Part shown: positions 1 to 6,732 of the stretch, in pieces
Layout of the letters: each line of letters begins with the position of its first letter
Numbering within the stretch: the first letter of the stretch is position 1
The notes under the pieces: generated by a model
Database searches by the model: none
The model's input: the letters and a program-made list of their open reading frames with translations, nothing else
Told to the model about the DNA's origin: nothing
Source of the DNA: JAGWJU01 sp035533295
GTDB taxonomy: Bacteria > Elusimicrobiota > Elusimicrobia > UBA1565 > UBA9628
Length of the DNA stretch: 20,972 nt
Assembly: GCA_035533295.1 (NCBI GenBank)
Contig: DATLUA010000018.1
Location: 1-20,972, forward strand
Direction: 5' to 3'
Position numbers and translations under genes: made by a program

Positions 1-1
1 A

Positions 2-157
2 AACTCACGTCCCAGGGTCACTCCATTTTCCCGGGAACCATCGGGGGCATTCTTTCCCCAGTCTCTTGATTTTATCGTCCCGATTGAAGCCTCACAAGCC
101 ACTTCCCGCGAATTTGGTGGCGTCAAGTGGATAAGCATATCAGACGATTTTAGATAG
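2..157 (+). CDS. Possible 3' end of an upstream gene (partial, hypothetical)
   Basis: Frame 2 is open from the window edge for 51 codons and ends in TAG at 155-157. The C-terminal residues read like ordinary protein (EFGGVKWISISDDFR), and base composition is more balanced than in the GC-rich genes downstream. No family is recognised. An open stretch this short can occur by chance, so this is only a candidate. The stop codon lies inside the first GATAGGG repeat, so the repeat and hairpin cluster directly follows this frame and could be its 3' processing or termination element. Confidence 0.25.
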   Translation, partial: NSRPRVTPFSREPSGAFFPQSLDFIVPIEASQATSREFGGVKWISISDDFR

Positions 158-197
158 GGTCTCGGATAGGGTCTGCTAGACCCTATAAGCCCTATCC
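153..197. repeat. GATAGGG repeat cluster forming an extended hairpin
   Basis: GATAGGGTCT occurs twice in direct orientation (153-162 and 165-174). Its complement follows as AGACCCTAT (178-186) and again as CCCTATCC (190-197). Bases 166-174 pair perfectly with 178-186 around a three-base loop, and 153-159 pair with 190-196 as an outer stem. The alternative pairing 164-171 with 190-197 is also possible, so two folds compete. No clear T-tract follows, so this is not a classic intrinsic terminator. It may be an operator, an RNA structure, or the remnant of a small repeat element. Confidence 0.6.
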
Positions 198-400
198 GCC
201 GGCTATTTGGAGCTGAAAATCCTTCCTTAATATATGCCCCCGCATCGGGCCGCGGGAGCGGCCTAGTGCTACGCCGTATAAGGAAATGCGTAGCGGCGTT
301 AGTAGCCCAAATGGCCTAAGTCTCCCTAGGTCTTTTAACCCCTCTAAATTGGGTCATTTGCATCTGTTGAAAAACACGTTTTAAACGCACAATAGCGCGA
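198..400. other. Non-coding leader region upstream of the ABC exporter gene
   Basis: No convincing gene is seen. The stretch holds two hairpins: GGCCGC at 248-253 with GCGGCC at 258-263 (four-base loop), and GCTACGC at 268-274 with GCGTAGC at 288-294 (13-base loop). TAATAT at 228-233 resembles a -10 element, with a weak TTTGGA at 206-211 upstream. TTGAAA at 367-372 could be a -35 element, but no good -10 lies at the right distance before the ATG at 401. The stretch around 310-395 is clearly AT-richer than the genes. Which of these drives the exporter gene cannot be decided from sequence alone. Confidence 0.4.
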
Positions 401-3286
401 ATGAAAACAGACGGCGCCTGGCGAAAAGCCCTGGCCGTTGCGCTCTGCCTTTGCCTGACCCCCGCGGGCGCGGCGCCGCTCTGGGCCCAAGAGGCCGCGG
501 CAATTTTGTCCCCGGAATCGGGGCCGGCCCCGGCCGTCGCGCCCATCCAGTTTCAAAACATAGCGCCCACCGGCCTTAATTTTAACGGGGGAGCGGCGTT
601 TAAGAACCTCCCGACTGATGTAATTAAAACCGGAAACTTAAACGCCCCGGCAGCGCTGCCGGAAAATGCGCCCGCGGTCGAGGCCGCTAAAACTCCCAGC
701 GCCGCCCCGGTTTCAACATCCGTTCAAGTCGCCCCGGCCGCTGCTCTAAAACAATCGCCGCACAAAACTTTAAAGACGGTTCTCTCGCGGCTCACTAAAT
801 CCCTCGCGGCTTTCGTCTCGCCCGCCGCCCCTGGATCTGACGCACTTTCCCATGGCTCTTCCGGGACGGCTCGGCCTCCGGCCTCGACCGCCGCGCGACT
901 CTCCCAATCTTTTGATGGAGCCGCGCTTGCGCCCGCGGCCCGGCACGCCGCGGCCATGCGCATTTCTCAGGCCGAGCTCACCGTGGCTGAGCACGAGAAG
1001 GTCATCAACCCCATCATCGCCGACGCCTTTGCCGCGGGCAAGGCCGAGCTGGTCTCGCCCGGCACGCCGGACTATGAGTTGCTCGATCCGGAAGAAGACT
1101 ACGCCAAAGCGGAGACCAAGATTTACCTTATCCAAATGGAGCGCCGCGCCTTTGTTCGACGCGCCAAGCGTCTGGCCAAGGCCGCGGTGGCCGAACCGCC
1201 TTTGGACGTCGTGGTCCACCCCGGCCGCGAGCGCAACCAGGTCTACTACTTCTCCTTCCGCAAGCGGCTCTTGGGCCGCTTGGACGACGAGGCCCGCGCG
1301 CTCATCGCCCAACACGAGATTTACCACATCCAAAACCCGGAGAAGACCGAGACCGAGGCGCAGGACGAGGCGCCGCTGCCCGCCATCAAGCTGGGCGCCG
1401 CGGCGCGCGTGCGCGGCGCGCTCTACTCCGTCTGGACCTTCGTCATCAGCCTGCGCCGCATGATGCGCGGGGACCAGTCGCTCGCGCCCATTACGCGGAA
1501 ATACAAGAAGGCCATCCTGGCCGCGCGCGCGTTCATGGTGGCGGACGCGGCCCTCTACCTGACCTTGGGCTGTTTGACCGGCAAGCTGGTCGACGCCGCG
1601 GGCGGCGCGCACATCCCCAAGCTCTTGATGCCCGTCGTCTCCTACATCGCGCTGACCTTCCTGGCCGACATCCTCTACTTCGGCGTGGAGCTGGCCCACA
1701 CGCTCATCAGCCAGCGCGCGGGCGTGCGCTTCACCCGCGACATCCGCGACCACCTTTTCGCGCACCTCTCCTCCTTGTCCATGAACTTCTTTCACCGCAA
1801 CAAGCCCACCGAGCTCGCGCCACGATTAGGCGACGACGTCAATCTCCTGGCCACCAAGAACGTAGACATCCCCATCGACATTCCCTACTATCTCTTCGGC
1901 CTGGCCTTCAGCACGGGCATGATGCTCTGGACCAACTGGCACGTGGGGCTCATGGTCATGGGCTCCTTGCCGCTCTTCGCGTTCTTGTCCTCTAAAGTCT
2001 CGGACATTCTCTCCAAGCTCAACGAGCGCTACACCAACAAGCGCGCGGCCATGATGGGCTACGCGACGGACGTGTTCAGCATCATGGAGTCGGTCAAGAT
2101 TTTCGGCATCGAAAAGGAGGTCTCCAAGCACTTCTCCGCCTCGGTCGCGGACCTCCAGACCGTGGGGGAATCCGAGGTCAAGGCCGAATCCTGGTACCAC
2201 GTGCTCTCCAGTTCCCTGGGGAATTTCTCCACCAAAATCCTCATCATCTTCATCGGCACGCTGGAGCTCTACTTCACCGGGCATCCCACCGTGGGCACCA
2301 TCATGGCGCTGGAATCCTATGCGCTGGCCTACGACGAGGCCATCTCGGGCTTGAGCGACAGCCGCACCTCGTTTATGGAGGCCGACGGGGGCAGCCAGCG
2401 CGTCATGAAGCTCTTGGCCGCCAAGCCCGACATCGCCGACAAGCCTGACGCCCAGCCTCTGGGAGACTTGAAGGGCCTCATCGAGTTCCGCCACGTGGAC
2501 TTCGCCTACCCGGGCGGCGCGCCGCTCTTGAAGGACCTTTCCTTCACCATAGAGCCGGGCCAGGCGGTCGCCTTCGTGGGCGCCTCGGGCGTGGGCAAGA
2601 GCACCATCGTGCACTTGATGTCCCGGCTCTATGATCCCAAAAAGGGCCAAGTTCTCATCGACGGCAAAAACCTCAAGGACGTCTTGCGCGCGAGCTACAC
2701 CAAGCAGCTGGCCATCGTGCCGCAGGACGGCGGGCTTTTCCGCGGCAGCATCCGCGACAATCTTCTTGCGGTCAAGCCCGACGCCAGCAAGGAACAAATC
2801 GAGGCCGCCATCAACGCCGCCCAGGCCAAGTTCGTGTTCAACCCCAAAATCGCGCGGCGCGGCCTCGACACCGACATCGCGCAGCTCTCCGGCGGCGAGC
2901 GGCAAAGAATTTCCATCGTGCGCGCCCTGCTGCGCGACGCCAAGATTCTCTTCTTGGACGAGGCCACCTCCGCGCTGGACAACAAGACCGAAGTCGCGTT
3001 CCAAAGAGTCCTGCAGCGGCTCATGCGCGGCCGGACCACCATCATGGTCGCGCACCGGCTGACCACGGTCAAGAAGGCGGACAAGATTTTTGTGCTGGAC
3101 GAGGGCCGCATCGCCGAATCGGGCACGCACGGGGAACTTATGGCCGCCAAGGGCAAGTACTACGAGCTTTGGAACGCCGAGGAAACTCCGCACGACGCCG
3201 CGGCGCGTCCGGCGGCCGGGACCCCGACGCGGGCGTCCAAAATCGAAACCGGAACACCGGAAAATGGCGAAGTCTCGGGAGATTGA
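401..3286 (+). CDS. ABC exporter half-transporter with signal peptide and HExxH N-terminal extension
   Basis: A 961-residue protein with an ABC exporter core (membrane domain plus ATPase). Residues 1-29 form a Sec-type signal peptide (WRK, then a hydrophobic run, AxA-like end). Residues 30-185 are an Ala/Pro-rich linker. Residues about 190-330 form a small domain containing HEIYH (305-309), the HExxH pattern of zinc peptidases. The membrane domain spans about 370-655. The ATPase has Walker A GASGVGKST (727-735), Q-loop Q775, signature LSGGERQR (829-836), Walker B ILFLDEATSALD (849-860) and H-loop H885. Type-1 exporters of this kind act as dimers exporting lipids, peptides or drugs; the substrate here is unknown. 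The ATG at 401 is the only plausible start, because a TGA precedes it in frame and no other start intervenes, but it has no Shine-Dalgarno sequence. The 3' end overlaps mnmE by 23 bp. The exporter core is certain; peptidase activity of the extension is inference. Confidence 0.9.
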   Translation: MKTDGAWRKALAVALCLCLTPAGAAPLWAQEAAAILSPESGPAPAVAPIQFQNIAPTGLNFNGGAAFKNLPTDVIKTGNLNAPAALPENAPAVEAAKTPSAAPVSTSVQVAPAAALKQSPHKTLKTVLSRLTKSLAAFVSPAAPGSDALSHGSSGTARPPASTAARLSQSFDGAALAPAARHAAAMRISQAELTVAEHEKVINPIIADAFAAGKAELVSPGTPDYELLDPEEDYAKAETKIYLIQMERRAFVRRAKRLAKAAVAEPPLDVVVHPGRERNQVYYFSFRKRLLGRLDDEARALIAQHEIYHIQNPEKTETEAQDEAPLPAIKLGAAARVRGALYSVWTFVISLRRMMRGDQSLAPITRKYKKAILAARAFMVADAALYLTLGCLTGKLVDAAGGAHIPKLLMPVVSYIALTFLADILYFGVELAHTLISQRAGVRFTRDIRDHLFAHLSSLSMNFFHRNKPTELAPRLGDDVNLLATKNVDIPIDIPYYLFGLAFSTGMMLWTNWHVGLMVMGSLPLFAFLSSKVSDILSKLNERYTNKRAAMMGYATDVFSIMESVKIFGIEKEVSKHFSASVADLQTVGESEVKAESWYHVLSSSLGNFSTKILIIFIGTLELYFTGHPTVGTIMALESYALAYDEAISGLSDSRTSFMEADGGSQRVMKLLAAKPDIADKPDAQPLGDLKGLIEFRHVDFAYPGGAPLLKDLSFTIEPGQAVAFVGASGVGKSTIVHLMSRLYDPKKGQVLIDGKNLKDVLRASYTKQLAIVPQDGGLFRGSIRDNLLAVKPDASKEQIEAAINAAQAKFVFNPKIARRGLDTDIAQLSGGERQRISIVRALLRDAKILFLDEATSALDNKTEVAFQRVLQRLMRGRTTIMVAHRLTTVKKADKIFVLDEGRIAESGTHGELMAAKGKYYELWNAEETPHDAAARPAAGTPTRASKIETGTPENGEVSGD

Positions 3287-4649
3287 GACCATCGCCGCGG
3301 CCGCGACGCCCGCGGGCGGCGCGCTGGCCACGCTGCGCGTGAGCGGCCCGGACGCGTTGAGCGTCGGCCTTTCGTTTCTGCGTCCGCGCAACGCCTCGGG
3401 CAAGCTTTTGCCTCGGCAAGCGACGTTGTGCGAGGCTGGCGCCGCCGAACGCCCCATTGATGAAGTTGTGGCGGTGTTCTATCCCGGGCCGAACAGCGCC
3501 ACGGGCGAGGACCTTGTTGAAATCTCCTGCCACGGCTCGCCCTACGTGATCAAAAAAATTTTGCAGGCGGCGCTCGTGGGCGGCGCGCGATTAGCCGAGC
3601 CCGGAGAATTCACGCAGCGGGCCTTTTTGCACGGCCGCATGGACTTATCCCAGGCCGAGGCCGTGGCCGATCTTATCCGCGCGCGCAGCGAGGGCGCCCA
3701 CCGCGCCGCGCTGGCCCAGCTTCAAGGGGGGCTCGCCGCGGCCATCGAAAAAATCCGCGAGCCTCTTTTGGACGCGCTGGTCCGCATCGAAGCCAATTTG
3801 GATCATCCCGAGGAGGACATCCCGAGTCTCTCCGCCGGTGAGTTGAAAGCGGCCCTGTCCCACCCGGCCGAACTTATCGCGAAGCTGGCCCAAAGCTACG
3901 AGCGCGGGCGCCTGGCCTCCGAGGGCGCGCGCGTCTGCCTGGTGGGCCGCCCCAACGCGGGAAAATCGAGCCTCTTGAACGCGCTTTTGGGCCGCGAGCG
4001 CGCCATTGTCTGCGCCGCGCCCGGCACCACTCGCGACACTCTCGAAGAAGAAGCCGTCATCTCGGGAACGGCGTCCGTGCTCATCGACACCGCGGGCCTG
4101 CGCGACGAGGCGGCGCTCGATCCCGCGGAAGCGGCCGGCATGGAGCGCACGCGCGCGGCGCTGGCGTCCTCCGATTTGGTCCTGCTGGTCATCGACGGCT
4201 CGCGTCCGCCCACGCCCGACGACGAGCGCGTGCACCGGGAAATTTTGGCCGCGGCCGCCAAGGACGGCCGGCCCGCGCTTTCCATTCTGAATAAGACCGA
4301 CATCGCGGCGCGCGACTGGCGCGGGGGAACGCAAGACGTAATGACCTCGGCCCTGCGGCAAGAGGGCATCGCGGACCTGGCCAAGCTCATCGCCCGGCAC
4401 CTCGGCGCGCGGGAAGCCGATGCCCAGCAAGTGACCGTCACTTCCCTGCGCCACCACGAGGCGCTTACGTCCGCCGGAGAGGAAATCGACCGCGCGCAAG
4501 AAGCGCCCAAAAAATGGCCAGGCGAGTGGGAAGACCGCGCGGCCTTCCATCTGCGCCAAAGCCTGCGCGCGCTTGGCTCCATCACCGGCGAGGACGCGCC
4601 GGATGAAGTTTTGGCGCGGGTTTTCTCGCGCTTTTGCGTCGGCAAGTAG
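3264..4649 (+). CDS. mnmE: tRNA uridine-5-carboxymethylaminomethyl modification GTPase MnmE
   Basis: A 461-residue MnmE (TrmE), close to the usual 450-460. Together with MnmG it installs the cmnm5 group on wobble U34 of certain tRNAs, using GTP and a folate C1 donor in the cytoplasm. The N-terminal domain has the family GEDLVEISCHG segment (81-91). The G domain, inserted in the helical domain, shows G1 GRPNAGKSS (228-236), TTRD (255-258), DTAG (275-278) and NKTD (343-346). The protein ends in FCVGK, the family's C-terminal FC(I/V)GK with its functional cysteine. The frame continues upstream, but homology starts at MAKSREIETIAA, so ATG 3264 is chosen. This start lies inside the end of the exporter gene, suggesting translational coupling. 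A hairpin follows the stop. Confidence 0.97.
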   Translation: MAKSREIETIAAAATPAGGALATLRVSGPDALSVGLSFLRPRNASGKLLPRQATLCEAGAAERPIDEVVAVFYPGPNSATGEDLVEISCHGSPYVIKKILQAALVGGARLAEPGEFTQRAFLHGRMDLSQAEAVADLIRARSEGAHRAALAQLQGGLAAAIEKIREPLLDALVRIEANLDHPEEDIPSLSAGELKAALSHPAELIAKLAQSYERGRLASEGARVCLVGRPNAGKSSLLNALLGRERAIVCAAPGTTRDTLEEEAVISGTASVLIDTAGLRDEAALDPAEAAGMERTRAALASSDLVLLVIDGSRPPTPDDERVHREILAAAAKDGRPALSILNKTDIAARDWRGGTQDVMTSALRQEGIADLAKLIARHLGAREADAQQVTVTSLRHHEALTSAGEEIDRAQEAPKKWPGEWEDRAAFHLRQSLRALGSITGEDAPDEVLARVFSRFCVGK

Positions 4650-4657
4650 CCCTAAGC

Positions 4658-4677
4658 GCCCGGCCGGCCGGCTGGGC
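4658..4677. other. GC-rich hairpin after mnmE
   Basis: GCCCGGCC at 4658-4665 pairs with GGCTGGGC at 4670-4677 (one G-U pair) around a GGCC loop, starting eight bases after the mnmE stop. It is followed by AAATAAGATATAAT rather than a T-tract. It could be a weak terminator or an mRNA 3'-end stabiliser for mnmE. It also covers the place where a -35 element for the next promoter would lie. Confidence 0.4.
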
Positions 4678-4685
4678 AAATAAGA

Positions 4686-4691
4686 TATAAT
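4686..4691 (+). promoter_or_regulatory. Perfect -10 element (TATAAT) for the MFS gene
   Basis: TATAAT at 4686-4691 lies 14 bases before the MFS start codon at 4706, so transcription would start near 4698, leaving only about 7-8 leader bases. No Shine-Dalgarno sequence is present. The -35 position falls in a GC-rich hairpin with no TTGACA-like hexamer, so the promoter may be weak, activator-dependent or coincidental. Confidence 0.4.
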
Positions 4692-4705
4692 TCTCGCTCG
4701 GCCCC

Positions 4706-5968
4706 ATGACCAACAAGCGCCTGGCCTGGAGCGTGCTCGCTCTCCTTCTGGCCATCAACCTCATGAATTACGTCGATCGCGAGGCGCTCTATTCCCTTTT
4801 GCCGCTCATCCAGGGCGACTTGAAGCTCTCGGACGCGCAGGCGGGCTCTTTGGCCTCGGCCTTCGTCATCGTCTATATGTTTGCGGCGCTGCCCATCGGC
4901 TATTGGGCCGACAAGGGCAAGCGCGTGTCCTGGATGGCGGGGGGCGCGGCGCTCTGGAGCTTGGCGACCGGATTTTCCGGCCTCGCCTGGAACTACGCCT
5001 CCTTGTTTTCCGCCCGCGCGGCCGTGGGCATCGGCGAGTCCTCCTACGGCTCGGTCTCGCCTTCCTTCGTCGCCGAGCATTTTCCGCCCGCCGAGCATGG
5101 TCTTGTGATGGCCATCTTCGCCATGGCGGTGTCTGTCGGCAGCGGCATCGGCTACATCGCGGGAGGGCTCTTGGGCCAACACTTCGGCTGGAGGAGCGCC
5201 TTTTACTGGACCGCCATTCCGGGCCTCATCTTCGCAGCCATGGCCACGCGCCTAAAAGACCCGCAGAAAAACCGCCCGGCTCCGATTGCCGCCGCGCCGC
5301 CCGCGCCGACTCATTCCCCGATGTCCTCCTACTTAAAAATTTTTAAAACCCCCAGCTACTCCTTGACCACGCTCTCGATGGGGCTCATGACCTTCGCTTT
5401 GGGCGGCTTCGCGGTATGGATGCCGAGCTTCCTGCACCGGCAGTGGCTCTGGAGCGTGGGGAAATCGGGCTCGGTCTTCGGCGCGATGACGATTGTCTCC
5501 GGCATCATCGGCACCTTGGCCGGCGGCTGGATTTCCAACTGGGTCTTCAAGTACAACACCCGCGCTTATCTCATCGTCTCCGCGGCGGGACTGCTGATCT
5601 CGACGCCGCTCATGATCTACAGCCTCATGTCCACGCACGTGATGGCAGCAATGGTCTCCTTGTTCACCGCGGAATTCTTCGTCTTCCTGAACATGGGACC
5701 CTTGAACGCCGTTTTGGTCGCCGTCACGGAGCTCAAGTCCCGCTCGATGGCGTTTGCCGCCAACATCTTCGTCATCCACGCCATCGGCGACGCCTTGTCG
5801 CCCACCATCATCGGCGTCATCTCCGATCGCTCCAGCCTCACCATCGGCCTCATCTTCGCCAGCCTTTTCCTGGGCGCCTCGGGAATTCTCTGCCTCTGGG
5901 CCATGAAATATTACGACGCCGACGTGGCCGCGCAGGACGGCGGCGTGAGCGCTCCCGTTTATGTCTGA
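4706..5968 (+). CDS. Major facilitator superfamily transporter, Spinster-like
   Basis: A 420-residue polytopic inner-membrane protein with about 12 hydrophobic segments in two halves, joined by a Pro/Ala-rich loop (about 183-208). NYVDR (21-25) in the first helix, GYWADKGKR (65-73, MFS motif A) and RAAVGIGESSYG (104-115) are typical of Spinster-like MFS carriers, which in other organisms move lysophospholipids or sphingolipids. The bacterial substrate cannot be read from sequence. The start is ATG 4706, behind a TATAAT but with no ribosome binding site. The gene sits between mnmE and mnmG, and its 3' end overlaps the next membrane-protein gene by 8 bp, implying the two are co-expressed. MFS membership is firm; the Spinster subgroup is likely. 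Confidence 0.88.
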   Translation: MTNKRLAWSVLALLLAINLMNYVDREALYSLLPLIQGDLKLSDAQAGSLASAFVIVYMFAALPIGYWADKGKRVSWMAGGAALWSLATGFSGLAWNYASLFSARAAVGIGESSYGSVSPSFVAEHFPPAEHGLVMAIFAMAVSVGSGIGYIAGGLLGQHFGWRSAFYWTAIPGLIFAAMATRLKDPQKNRPAPIAAAPPAPTHSPMSSYLKIFKTPSYSLTTLSMGLMTFALGGFAVWMPSFLHRQWLWSVGKSGSVFGAMTIVSGIIGTLAGGWISNWVFKYNTRAYLIVSAAGLLISTPLMIYSLMSTHVMAAMVSLFTAEFFVFLNMGPLNAVLVAVTELKSRSMAFAANIFVIHAIGDALSPTIIGVISDRSSLTIGLIFASLFLGASGILCLWAMKYYDADVAAQDGGVSAPVYV

Positions 5969-6728
5969 GACCAGCCTGCCGGGCCTAGCCAAGCTCTATT
6001 TGTTCCTTCCCAAGAGGGGCGCTGCGGCCGCGCGAAAAACGGAAAGCTGGTTGCCCAGCCTTTGGCTCTACGCCGCGTTTCTGCTCGGCTCTCTGATTTT
6101 CTACTGGCTCAAGCCCTGGGATTTCCCTGATGTCAACGCGCCCTACCCCCAGCAACTGATGGGCCTGTTTTTCTGGATCAAGGTGATGATCTGGCAGCCG
6201 CCCTTGGAAATCGTCTGGATTTTGTTCGCGCTGGGCTTGGCCGTCTGGCTGCGCGCGGGAAACTTCATCGTCAAGCTCGCCGCCGCGGTTCTTTGGACCG
6301 CGCTGCCCTTTATCCTCGTCGTCTGCTACGCGCGCTATCCAAGCTTTCCGCGCTGGGCCTTTATCGTGCTGACGCTGGCCTGGCTCTCGCCCTTTGTTCC
6401 GCTGCTGCGCCGGGTCGCGGCCGCGGATTGGCGGCCGGTCCTGGCCTTCATGCTCGGCACTAACGTCATCGGCCTTGTGCTCATCGCGCCCCTGGCTGTC
6501 TCGGTTTTCTGGCGGATATCCAATCTCTTCTACGCCGCGCAGATCGCGGGGGGATTCTGGATTCTGGCGGTGAGCTGCGTGGGCTTGAAGGAACTCATGT
6601 CCCTGCGCCTGCCGCGCGCCTTCATGGCGGTGCTGCTTTCCCTATTCCTGCAAATCGCCTTCGCCTTCGCTCTGCACATGGCGGGCCTGGTCCCCATGCA
6701 GATACTAAAGGCCCTGCTCTATTCCTAA
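5961..6728 (+). CDS. Polytopic membrane protein, YIP1-like
   Basis: A 255-residue protein with a short polar N-terminus and about six to seven hydrophobic segments (roughly 33-50, 82-97, 103-122, 131-148, 160-182, 194-209, 220-243). The layout and the C-terminal part (GGFWILAVSCVGLKELMSL, then a hydrophobic hairpin) resemble the Yip1 family of small membrane proteins of unknown bacterial function. There are no catalytic motifs. The ATG at 5961 overlaps the end of the MFS gene by 8 bp, so translation is probably coupled and the two products may work together in the membrane. mnmG begins four bases after the stop. Family assignment is by resemblance only. Confidence 0.6.
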   Translation: MSETSLPGLAKLYLFLPKRGAAAARKTESWLPSLWLYAAFLLGSLIFYWLKPWDFPDVNAPYPQQLMGLFFWIKVMIWQPPLEIVWILFALGLAVWLRAGNFIVKLAAAVLWTALPFILVVCYARYPSFPRWAFIVLTLAWLSPFVPLLRRVAAADWRPVLAFMLGTNVIGLVLIAPLAVSVFWRISNLFYAAQIAGGFWILAVSCVGLKELMSLRLPRAFMAVLLSLFLQIAFAFALHMAGLVPMQILKALLYS

Positions 6729-6732
6729 CCCC

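Noticed and set aside
770..1795. Minus-strand open frame of 341 codons inside the exporter gene
   Set aside because: Same antisense artefact; it lies wholly within a well-supported coding region.
1826..3457. Long minus-strand open frame (543 codons) opposite the exporter and mnmE
   Set aside because: It mirrors the plus-strand codons in GC-rich DNA, runs across two real genes, and its product is Arg/Gly/His/Asp-rich with no domain.
3645..4679. Minus-strand open frame of 344 codons opposite mnmE
   Set aside because: mnmE is unambiguous here and the antisense product shows no family features.
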